Below, in pieces: positions 23,214 to 33,822 of a stretch of 64,000 nt of DNA. Made by a program: the position numbers and the translations under genes. Every line of letters begins with the position of its first letter. Position 1 is the first letter of the stretch. The stretch comes from Mya arenaria (taxonomy: Eukaryota > Mollusca > Bivalvia > Myida > Myidae): the NCBI RefSeq assembly GCF_026914265.1, contig NC_069126.1:29344854-29408853 (forward strand), given 5' to 3'. Under the pieces are notes generated by a model. That model was not told the DNA's origin. It ran no database searches and saw only the letters and a list, made by a program, of their open reading frames with translations.

Positions 23214-25250
23214 ATGGCGGATTCGGGAGCTCGGCCCAAAACTTCGCGTTCGAAGAGGCCATTGTCGCTGTACGAACAAATATCGGAGTGGGAACGTGAG
23301 GAGGATGTTTTAAAAAGGGACTTGGAATTGTTGAGCCCCAGACAGAAGCCTATTCCGCAGGACATTGAAACTCTGAAGAAAGTAAGGGCTACCCTCCAAC
23401 GTTTGGTTGAGGAGCGCCGTAAATCTTCTGATGCCCGGCGATTAAGGCGTGACATTGAAGAACTAAAAGGTCAACTTTCAGCGTTGGAAGTTTCAGATAC
23501 GCATGACCCCATCTCCCCATCCCGACCCATGTTTGGACATAGGGTTGCAGAGAATATTCAGCTGCTGCGTGCTTCAGAATCGCTCAACCGCAAGGTGGAT
23601 TCAAAAATGCCGCTTGAAGTATTGAACATCGTGGAAGGTAATGTCAAACCAAAGAAAATTAAATCAGGAAAATCTTCAAAATGTACTTCTATACAAGTTA
23701 AACGACCCCAATTGTGGCCACACGCATTTGTCCCTAGCCAGTTATGTAAACAGTCCGAGATTTAGTACAATGACTTAGCCATGACTCAATTTATTTAAGG
23801 AATGAATTGCGGGGTTGATGTCATTATCGGGATATGAACGTAATTGGGTTGGTCAATGTGTGTGGAGTCCGAAGGACTCCACGCGTACTTTGACCAACCC
23901 AATTGCGTTCATATCCCCGATAATGACATCAACCCCGCAATTCATTCCTTATATTTACACCAATAGATCATTATTTCGTTCAAGAATTGTTAAAAAATAC
24001 TTCATTTCATTTAAGAAAACCTTTCAGTAATCCGTGCTTACCCATTCTGTAAATAGAACGACCCGACAATAACCGGAAACATTTTTTTCAAATGACGTCA
24101 CAATAACGCGGGAAAAGATCAACCACTTAAAATCACTTTATAACGTAAAATTGAAACACTTTTGGTACCAATATATTTAAAATATAATAAAGTAACACTT
24201 TTAAAAATGTTGATCTATATTTTACGGGACCTGCAGATACAATATAACCAATAACAAGATCAATAGCTTTCATGTATATTGTTATGCAATGAATTGCGAT
24301 CCGAACATATCCGAAGATGCTGCGTTCATCGATTGATGAACGCAATTGCCGAAAGGCAGTTCATTTAAGGAATGGAAGTTGAGGTGTAAATATTGCGGGA
24401 TATTGTTCAATTTTAATCCATTTCATGAAGGCTCGAGAATTTCTTTGGATGAAATGGACCGTAGGATTACACATTTACGATCTATGATGTGTTTTGCACA
24501 TGTGTATCAATGGAAGTGCATTTTAAACATTCATCAAGAAATATTGCTGGACAATGAAAGAGGCAATCGTACATGGCAGGATAGTTTTGCAGATATTGAA
24601 AGCCTGAATTTGCTAGTTGACCGGTGACCTGTTGCTCACGCGACGCGCGCTTCCGGTCAGTGTGGTACGTCGCTTGGATCGTCAGGAAAGCGATCGTGGT
24701 TCTGCTCCTTGTATCAGAAGGGTGAGTGCAAGAAATCTTCAACTCACGCAGCTCGTATTGGGTCGGATTTACGAACGGTTAAAACATGTGTGTGCTATTT
24801 GCTACATGAAGGATCGTGATATCCGGGAACACCGGTGTGTTCCAGTTCCTGTCAGCACAAGCAGGACTGACTAGATAACCGGTGTCTAACGTCTGAGTTT
24901 TCCAGTGCATTTTTGGTCTGCTTCGTCTATTAATCAGTTGCTAGCGTCTGATGTTTACCATTCCGAGGTCTCTAGATTGTCGCCGGACCCCCAGCCGAAC
25001 TTTTTTCAACGTTCTAAGAAGTGTAGTAAATATCATGGACAACTCAGCAGTTGAAAAGAGTGTATCCAAGACTTTTGACGTCTCTGATTCCGTCGATCGT
25101 TGTCCTGAATCGGAGGCATCGGAGGCATCTACGTTGTGTGACGTCACGCCGTTCACATTTGACGTTAAGGCATTACAGATCGTGCAGATTCATGGCATTG
25201 TGTACAAATCAGGTGCGCCAAATTTTAAAGGTGCAAGGTTTTCTTTATAA
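23214..25250 (+). pseudogene. broken retroelement gag (DIRS-like type)
   Basis: The first frame (23214-23765, 183 codons) starts with ATG, has a charged coiled-coil-like N-terminal half (WEREEDVLKRDLELL, RRDIEELKGQLSALE) and ends near WPHAFVPSQL. The capsid-like part then continues in other frames at about 24370-24630 (HLRSMMCFAHVYQWKCIL, then GNRTWQDSFADIESL). A Cys/His nucleocapsid-like segment follows at 24696-24810 (WFCSLYQKGEC ... CVCYLLHEGS). The order and wording resemble the gag of DIRS-like tyrosine-recombinase retrotransposons of invertebrates. Several stops and frameshifts, plus a ~560-bp foldback insertion at about 23797-24360, make it non-functional. No RT follows on this strand. 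Gag sequences evolve fast, so a Ty3-type origin cannot be excluded. Confidence 0.65.
23797..24362. mobile_element. foldback-type insertion inside the gag pseudogene
   Basis: A near-perfect hairpin at 23797-23950 begins the insert: two arms of 74 and 77 bp around a 3-base loop. The right part ends with another small palindrome (tgcgttcatcgattgatgaacgca). The 12-base word atttaaggaatg occurs at both borders (about 23793-23804 and 24363-24374), as expected for a target-site duplication. The gag reading is interrupted exactly over this interval. There is no transposase ORF. Confidence 0.7.
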
Positions 25251-26672
25251 ATTATTCCCGACATAATTTGTGGCAAGGGTTAGCAAAAAGTAGTCCCTAA
25301 ATCCCGTCGGTCTATCTTTATCCGTGGGTAAACATCAAATTCTATACTTCATTGTCAATTCCTTTTGCATTAAGCATTGTCGTCACGCATATCATGATGT
25401 TAATAAATGGCGTGCAAAATATTGACGCATTTGTTAATTTACATATGAAACTTTAATTCATCTTCAATATTTAAACCAAATAATACGATAGCAATACACT
25501 GCAGCCAGATAAAACAATCTTATAAAAAGTGAAATCCAGCTATCTCTCTTTGGTGGTGATAGGTTTTTCTTGTGCGTCAAGGGAAATCATTGCGTATGCA
25601 AACTTATCTCCCCTGTGTCAAATGGCCGAATATCGAGGTTCGGGTTGGAGAAATCAAGTTCTGCCTAATAGTAAACGGATTGATTATCAATGCACAAAAA
25701 TGGCAAAAAACTATTTTGGCAAAAGCAGCAGCAACAAAAAAAACAACAAAAAACAATGATCTTTATTTGGTATAATCAAAAAAGAAAACGATAACATTTA
25801 ATGCCGAAAGGTCCGAATGCGATCTTCACTTAAAGTAGGCAGTATCTTGTCGAAATATTCAGGGAAATATCATTAAAGCTAGAAATGAAGTCATATGAAT
25901 AATGCATAAACTAAAGGATACCAGTATATGCAAACAAAAACTAACGCTCTTATTAGTATTAAGAAATATTTTGTGATTGATGATATTCCACTTGCATACA
26001 ATTATTTCAATCCGCATCGAAATAAAGTACATATTCAAATTGAGCACTCAACCAGGATTCAAGACAGCATTTAGAATGAATGAGATAACTAAATGTTCAT
26101 ATGTATTTCAACACAGTCGATGATACATTCATAAAACGATATGTGTTAGTTAAGTGTAAGATCGCAAAATGTTTCACCGAGTGGCCACCAAAAGCTATTT
26201 AAAGTTTACTTTTGGTGCTCTCGAGGTTAAATTTATTGCGATCTAATAATAATAATACAAAACCAACAGCAGGACAGTGTAATTATATTCATAAAAAAGG
26301 ATATAAAAGGACTATACATTGTATTTTTAAGAACGTTTTACGATAGCTGCGTCATTTCGGAATGACGCTGTTAAATTTGTGTCAACAGGGCCAGTATTCA
26401 TTATTGATCCTTATCCTTAGACTTGCCTCAATGATTCCATTCAGCCTATTGGTCAGCTAAATATAAAAGCCAATCAAAACACCTAGTTTCTAATCTTAAA
26501 TTAAGTTCAATCTAAGTTGTCTATCGAATAGGGCCTATTATTTGGGTATCACAATTGCAAATCCATGCCGTAAAAGATGGGGATGACGACAACAAGAAGG
26601 GTTTTCGCTTAATCATATTCGTGTGATTTTACTTTGGTTTTGCAAGTACCTTGATGTAAAAACCCCTCTTAA
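25251..26672. other. non-coding stretch
   Basis: No gene is recognised. A copy of the ~150-bp interspersed repeat (ccttatccttagacttgcctc) lies near 26395-26540. ORFs at 25529-25775 are A-rich and unsupported. Confidence 0.45.
26395..26540 (+). repeat. interspersed repeat R150, copy 2
   Basis: It shares 'ccttatccttagac.tgcctca.tgattccattcag', '.attggtcagcta' and a following 'aatctaag(a/t)ttg' block with copies near 11180-11330 and 27145-27295. All three have the same orientation. The family is unknown. Confidence 0.5.
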
Positions 26673-26738
26673 AGTTGCATTCACAAAAGATAAAAATGAA
26701 TAAAAAGGTCAAAGCTGCCGATTTGTGGGAGTGCAGCA
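26673..26738. mobile_element. TTAA MITE family T, deletion relic
   Basis: Only the two ends remain (agttgcattcac ... tttgtgggagtgcagca), still flanked by TTAA at 26669-26672 and 26739-26742. It lies just beyond the stop codon of MyD88-like copy C. Confidence 0.5.
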
Positions 26739-26816
26739 TTAATACACCTATCAAACATGAAATGAACTGATTTTATCGCAGCTTGCATGTTTTCTGCGAC
26801 CATTTATCATATTGTT

Positions 26817-27609
26817 CTATGTGTAAATGTCATGATGACTCTTCAAAAGAGACTGAAATCGCCCATGTGGTTTGTTTAGTTGTTTCGCGCTGTTGGGTGT
26901 GATAATTGAACAATATAACCTTTTCCAAAGCGACTCCGTTGATCGTGCAGATTTCAGATTTGACAGGTCACATGGAGCTAGTGTTTTCAAAAATCGTGGT
27001 AACTTCACATTTTCAATTATCAAAGGGATCAGTTTCCTCTTATGCCCAGCTATAAATATAACATAATTATTAATTTGTTTTACTTTGTCCTTATATTCCC
27101 CAGGTTACAGCTTATTAGTCCTCTATCCTGGGGTGGTATTAGTATAGTTATTATCCTTATCCTTAGACATGCCTCAGTGATTCCATTCAGTCGATTGGTA
27201 AATTTATTTTACAGTCCAGTCAAAAAGCTCAGATTCTACTCTTAAATCTAAGATTGATCTATAGTAAGTTGTTTTTATTGAATATGGCCCCTGGTCTATA
27301 TTTGGACTTAATAAGCACGACAGGATATCACAAGTGCATAATGGATATTAATTATTAAGTGTTTATGAAATTTTAGAATGAAAAATTTCCAAATCTAAAA
27401 CTGATCTATTTGATAAACTCAAGCTTAATCCACACACAATTGAATATTCGTAATACGGATTCACCGAAAATAGTTTCCAGAAAATATTTTTTAAGCTACC
27501 ACTTCGAAAAACATTTTCAAACAACATTGTTTGTGAAGCCTTGTTGCACAAAGGAACGCAACAACCTTGTCTGTGTTAAAATTTAAAGACTGAAACATAT
27601 ACATATGTT

Positions 27610-27640
<31 letters not shown>

Positions 27641-30600
27641 TCCGTTAGGTATCTCCTTCAATATACACTTGCAAAGCTTAAAGTTGAAAACAGAAAGTGT
27701 TTAAGAGAATCCTTTTTAATATCAACCATATAAGAAATAAGGTTTTGCTTTCTTAAATGATATGGTCAAGTTTGTTTTCTGCCAAAATCCGTAGAACAAA
27801 GCAGACTTACCTTTTCTGCATTATTTTCGTAGTGGTTGATAACACAGAAGAACCCGGCAAATCGCCGGGCACAAATGATTTAAGTCTAAATTCCCCTTCC
27901 AACCGAGGAATAACTTCTTCATGTACAAACGATGTATCTCGTTCGTTGTCTGAATCATAGCTGATGTATGCATGGTAGAATGTCGGTTTGCTTGATTTCA
28001 CTAAAACAAAAGCACATTGAAACTGTTTAATCCTGGGAATTTATTCATCTACACTCATTAAAATACAAAATAAGGAGTGATGGTATAATTCAATAACGAT
28101 GTTACAAATATAACGATCGATTTAAGCGTACTCCAAATTTTTCCAAAGAATGACAAAACTACATCATTTTTAGAATCTGACGGTTTAAACAATTTTCCAA
28201 AGATAAATAGTGAAAAAAGCTTAAATATATTGTATCGATATATCAAACCTGCAACTTAAATTAAGAACCTTTTAAAATTGTTACCGTCGTCCACAGTCAG
28301 CCAATCGATCGGGTTATTTGAACTTTCCACTGAAAAATACGATACTATAGTTAATTTGAACTTTTTCCATGTCCATCTGATATTAATCAGATGATACTGC
28401 AATAATCGTTGATCCAGCATAGATGCCGAAAATATATTGGTATATAATTAGTTTCTAGCAAGTCAACTGTTGTAGTCAAACTTGACTGTCAACCCAGGGA
28501 TCGCAAGTCAACTCCCTGTTTCATTACTAATCGTCTTTCGGGAGGTGCGTTAAACAGGGGTCCAGTGTGACAATATCATACACTGCATCATGTAAATGAC
28601 CCAGAGTAAGAATGACCAGGGTTTCATTCTGCATGTGCACTATGCTCTACAAGCCCGAAACTATCTCTTGGGTCAAAGCCCATGGATACCAATCGCTTCG
28701 AGTCGAAAAATAAACGTAAAGCTTCCGAAAGCTGAGTGATGAGAGTGGTTTTGCGTTAAAGGTTTCCGCTTCCTAACGAAAGGGTCATGGTGTCAATTTA
28801 CACAAGGGGTAATTTCTGTAAGGGGGACCTCTGACTGTGATAATAATCAGCTCGCTGCTGTTTTTACAATCGTGCTAAATCTAACTATTTCATGTTAAAC
28901 AGAAAATTAAGTTTGGAAGCTTTTTAAGTTGTTCTCACCTTCACTGATCTGTATATCATCCATGTGTCGCTTGCAATCATCAACTGCCGAGGGTATAAGT
29001 GAAAATAAGCTTAATTCATTATGCCAAAATTTATGATAAATAAAAAAATGTTCAATTCTTACACAATAAGCACAGTATTCCTCTATCGGCATGTTTCGAG
29101 AGGCTGCGGAACACTTATTGTACTTGTAGCTACATGTACCCACACAGGTTAATGTTGCAGTTGGCAAAATATAGGGTGATGCATAGTTTTTTTTTAAAAT
29201 AACCCATTGATTTGTTTAACTCATTTAATTTTAATGACAAAAACAACAACAACATATGTTGTGTGTACAGTGCAATAGACACTAGCCTTTATAAATGCTT
29301 TTGTTTAATTACTTATTACGTGGCAACAAATTCCTCTGTCAAAGAGCGCCTGGATATGGCTATTTGTTAACAAATAATAAGCATTTTTTTGATGATATAT
29401 AGTCAAATAAGTCAAATATGAAACTCCATCGCCAATATTTTCTTTAGCATAAACCTATTTTTACCCCTTTAAAAGACTTTTGTAAAATATTTCCTTCGAC
29501 AGGCACCACTACACCCGACTTGTCTTGTTACTTTGTAGTTGTCTTCACCTTGAATAAGCCTACTCACACATGTGTCACGTAGATCACAAATTGTACATGT
29601 GTTTTGTATATCGACTACGCCCTCTTAAAGTACACACACTTTGATGAGGTATCCCACAAAGAATAGACCACACGTACATGTACAAGAAGCATTTTGCAAT
29701 CGCTCCATTAGCATGAATCGGTTTCGATTTCTCATGTTACAAACCGCCTTTCATATATCAAAAAGAAAGCTTAATTTTCAGAAGTAAAGGCACAGATTAA
29801 TGCAAAATATCTTAAAATGTAGCCTGTGTGCATTTTAAACATCGTTGATGTAGAATATTGAATAACTGTATATTACAATACGGAAATACAATTTAGAAAT
29901 GTTTTACATGAAATTTATCAGTTTGAAGTCTACTATTTAAGTTTTTCAAGTTTAATATTGATTGGAACGAAACGGGTAATACCCAAAAATGTTATTACAT
30001 ACCACTGAAGGTCATATGACATATACGGACCGGACAGTCGGCCAACGAAAGTGTATATGGAATTCATCTTGGGGGGCTGACTGGCCGGTCCTTATAATGC
30101 CCTATGGCATTAAAGCGCTTTAAATACTTTTATTTAAGGAAGCTAATGATGTTTACCTGCGACAAATTTTCGCCGTTGAGCAAATATCAAGCGACACTAA
30201 CCAGTTGTATGACATACGCGGTTTATATTACTGGCGATATATTTTTGGCGAGGTTCGGACCGGCCAAAATATTATATGGACCGCTGACGTCATAAAACAG
30301 GATGCTACTCAAAATACAGTGATACACGGGCCGATTGGCTTTATATATACAAAGAAGGGAATCATTTATGCAAAGTATAATATCAATGTACATATATACG
30401 TTTTACAATTTACCAATATTTGCCTGGCATATTGACATTACATCCTTTCTACCGAGTCGAAATAAACCTTCACACAGGTTTCCGAGTGTAGCTTCACCAC
30501 TTTCCCAACTGTTTAAGAATGAACTGAACTCATCGCCCTGGAAAGATTCTCCATGTTCAACGTTTGTAAAATAGAACCCCAAGCGCAAAACTACTATTAT

Positions 30601-31077
30601 TGTTAAAAAAATGTGCGAAGTATCCGAAATCAAAGCATTCTTCTTATGTTATTGTGAAATCATTTACAAAAAAGACATGTAAATTCGAACTGATTAAGTA
30701 TTTTTCTTTGTTTAGGATTTTGTGACAGTAATGTAAAAGTACATGTAATTATGAACTATTTCCGTAGATGTGTATGCACTCATTATTTTTTCCATCGTCT
30801 GGCGATGTTTAAGTACTAACAACTTTCTTACCTCTGAAAGGGTATTTATATGACATTCTTTCCAACCAGCGACTATTTCAGCGACGCCGATAAAATTATT
30901 CAGTTGCCTTTGCACGCCTTCTTCACAAGTGTCGACCTCAACCAGGACGCCATTTCCATTCAGTTTCTCTGACATCAATTTCCTAGTGCTAATACTTAAC
31001 GCCTGGATCGGCATAGCTTTATAATTTTGTGGCAGAAAGCAGTTTTTGTCGCGTTTACCAATTTCCATTTTCTGCAT
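26817..31077 (-). CDS. diverged MyD88-like protein, copy C (7 exons, no tail)
   Basis: Exons in transcription order: 31077-30832, 30537-30414, 28983-28939, 28329-28285, 28000-27811, 27570-27500, 27049-26817. Phases 0,1,1,1,2,1 are identical to copies A and B, giving 317 residues, close to vertebrate MyD88 (296). The death domain is recognisable (MPIQALSISTRKLMSEKLN; FLNSWES, TLGNLCEGLFRLGRKDVM). Linker exons 3 and 4 are 45 nt each, against 87-90 and 54 nt in A/B. In the TIR, box 1 is YHAYISYDSDNE. The BB-loop keeps DLPG but lacks two residues before it. Exon 6 is 21 nt shorter and poorly conserved (the call rests mainly on splice phases), while exon 7 is clear (LPRFLKTLAPCDLS, ESLWKRLYCSIITP). 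It ends shortly after the TIR. The start at 31077 is the first ATG after an in-frame stop; 31068 is an alternative. No stop or frameshift is seen. It could be a regulator or a gene in decay. Confidence 0.82.
27145..27295 (+). repeat. interspersed repeat R150, copy 3 (in MyD88-C intron 6)
   Basis: It has the same word order as at 26395 (ccttatccttagacatgcctca.tgattccattcag) and the same trailing 'taaatctaagattgatctatag' block. Copies 2 and 3 are only 750 bp apart and lie on both sides of MyD88-C exon 7. Confidence 0.5.
27600..27642. repeat. (AT)n microsatellite
   Basis: An alternating tatata run with one gta interruption, in MyD88-C intron 5 about 170 bp downstream of exon 5 on the minus strand. 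Confidence 0.8.
28480..28880. repeat. probable dispersed repeat in MyD88-C intron 3
   Basis: The GC content rises above its surroundings, and the text (cgggaggtgcgttaaacaggggtcc, then actgcatcatgtaaatgaccc) resembles a widespread class of invertebrate repeats. No coding frame or clear ends were found. It is recorded because it differs in composition from the rest of the intron. Confidence 0.3.
29000..30410. other. MyD88-C intron 2; no gene
   Basis: The intron runs from 28984 to 30413. One small hairpin (ggaccggacagtcggcc ... ggctgactggccggtcc, about 30028-30092) is the only structure noticed. Confidence 0.4.
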
Positions 31078-33480
31078 TTTTATCAAACGATGTTTTATCA
31101 CGTATTAAGCATTTAAACCAAAATGAGTGACAATGAAGTGTAAAACGAATGTTAATATTATACTCCCTGAATTTCGTCTGAGAAACTCTAAAGAGACATT
31201 TTAAATAGGATTTGCCGAACCGACACATAAATTGCCGAATGAAGTTGAAATACCAACGTCAGTATTTGATATCGATCCAAATACAAATTGCTACAGAAAA
31301 GGGGGTTTCCAATTGATAAGTTTCAATGTTCTAAAAGCTAACTGTTTTATTTGGCTTACTTGTGAGCTTTTACCATGATAGCTATTTTCATAGCAAATGT
31401 TGCACATGGGAGCACGACGACATCCCTGTATATAGTTCATGTGTAAGTCCAACTTCTTGTTGTAATGTTTGTCATCTAGGTATATGTAGAAAAGTGTCCG
31501 ATCGTATAAGTGCTACGTAACAAAAACTTTAGTATTCACGAGCATTTTTTATTTATCACAATTAATCATTGAAACGGTGCTGACATTTACAAGATTATGT
31601 GTAAAGGTTACACACCACCATTGTTATTCCCTATATAATTCAATGTAAAATTATATTTTTAGACAACATTTAAAGGCATTTCGAGCGAATGCAGGCTATG
31701 ATAACCACATATATTCTTAAAGTACAAGCTTTAAATTACCTTTTAAGGTAATAAAAAAGGGGGGTCAAGTTATTCCTAAGAAAAATCACTCCACTTGAAA
31801 AACAAACTCTAAAAATTGCACCGTCCGCCATGACAGTTCTTCCAAAATGACCTTTCAACTATAGGGCAGCGGTTTATGCTTTAATCTCTACTCTAAATGA
31901 TAAATCAAGCAAGAATAGATACTTAAGGTATAAAAGTTTCAGGAATATTGATATTTTTGATTTATAGTGTATTAAGCATGTAAAAACATGTCTATCAATC
32001 ATAAGAACATTTTTTTATTGAGAATTTTCCACACAACGGAAGTACATATGACGTAATGGTGACGTCATTCCTAAATTTGGGCTTTGTGTGTGATAGCCTA
32101 CACAAACAATCATCGATTCGCAAGTCCAACTTCAACTTGGACATGAACGTGCAGCATAGAGAGTTTACAAATAGTGTTTCGCGATGTTAATAAAGTTTCG
32201 CGATGTTTATAAACGGCAGTTTGACGTTTGACAAAAGGAATTCAGTCGCGTCGGAGTGATAAGAAAATTGGAGATGTGTGCGACTTTTGCATTTAGTATC
32301 ATGTGTTAATTATGTTTCCGTTTCGTTGTTTAAATATCTCTTAAACGCAGTTAAAGGGACTATACACCAGACGATACCATTGCAAGAAAAAAAAAATCGA
32401 TATCGTTGGGTACAACGACTTAAATCTTACTTCCTGATGTTTCTCATCACTAATGACACATGATTTTTTTTTCAGTTTGTGCGTACTTTCCCAAATCGAA
32501 ATTTACTCGATCTGTCTACGACGCAAATCTCAGTAAATAAAAAAAATAGCGTAGGTATATTTATCTGTACTAATCACGTGACTTCCACATGCTAAATATT
32601 TACACTGTAAGTTGGGAAACAATTTTGCGCTATTTTTAAACAGGTAATCTCAAATAAAACAGCGACATAATGTTCTGCTAATCATGTCAAATGATATTCT
32701 ATCGGCCACATACTAGCTCGGATTGACCAATCTAGGCTGGTTTTGTTGAAATTTTATGTTTGCAGATTTTGAGACAATTTTGTATCTTAAGTCCCTTTAT
32801 GTATAATACAATAGAGCTGTATGTTATGTACCCGTCGTCGTGCTTAAGCGCAAGTATAGTCCTTATCGTCTCGCACTGTTGACATGCTCAAGTCGTCGTG
32901 AGTCTAACTAATAAGTCAAAATATTAGGCTAATTTGGGGTATTTAAAGGGACCCATTTACTCATTTATGGGTCAGAAATAAAAAAAATAAAAAAATAAAA
33001 CTTTGTGTTAGGCAAATACGTGTGCCAATGATAACACATCTCCAAAAGTTAAAAAAAAAAAGCTTATAACAAGAATAAAAAATAACACTATTCGGCAAGA
33101 TACTTGTGTTCTCTGAAATAGTGAGTGTATATAATAAAATCAGCAAAATTATTAATGGAATTTAAAACCACTGTTATTGAGAGTTTTGTTCAGAAATTGC
33201 ATTTATCGAAAGCGGGCTCCTTCTAATAAGTTCGTAGCATAGTTTACATATGCATCGCTTGCCTTATAATGGTTTATCAACAATGATTTGAGTCATGAAA
33301 TTTTAGTCCGTGTATTACTGCACGTTTAGAAGATAACTAATGTGCACTAATTCAAGAAGATATGGCGTCATTTACCTGTATGTTTACGTTTTTACGTGTA
33401 AAACAATTGACTATTAACTAAAACTTTATACCATGGAACAATACTAACGTACATGTCCTATGGAAATCAACATTCAATGA
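31078..33480. other. intergenic stretch between MyD88 copies C and B
   Basis: No gene is recognised. A possible ~450-bp MITE lies at about 32352-32805: the left end 'aaagggactatacaccagacg' and the complement of the right end 'cttaagtcccttt' agree for about 12 bases. Poly(A)-like tracts occur at 32975-33065. Confidence 0.4.
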
Positions 33481-33501
33481 AAAGCTACTTCCACAAGGAT
33501 A

Positions 33502-33508
33502 TTTTATT
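33502..33508 (-). promoter_or_regulatory. possible poly(A) signal of MyD88 copy B
   Basis: On the minus strand the word gaataaaat lies about 315 bases after the stop codon of copy B. It is a motif match only. Confidence 0.3.
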
Positions 33509-33822
33509 CACATCTAGTAAAATCAAGTTTGGTCTCATGAACATTAAACACTATGAAGCTTATGATAATTACTGTGGCTCCTGCAAGCACTTAAATAACT
33601 ATAAATAGTCCTTAACATGTCCAGAACTAAACCACAACAAACGATTCTGTCAAAAAATTCACTTAAATTTTGTATGAGTTCTGGCAAGGACATTATGGAC
33701 GTATATCTTAACAGTGCATCTCTAGAAGATATACGACCTAATGAATGCTTCGTGCTGTTCACTCTATTTTATGATCACAAAAGCCATTCAAACTGTATAC
33801 GTTTGGTAATTATTCTTCATAG

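Noticed and set aside
23132..23455. 107-codon minus-strand ORF
   Set aside because: It is antisense to the gag frame at 23214-23765, which has the coiled-coil composition and an ATG start.
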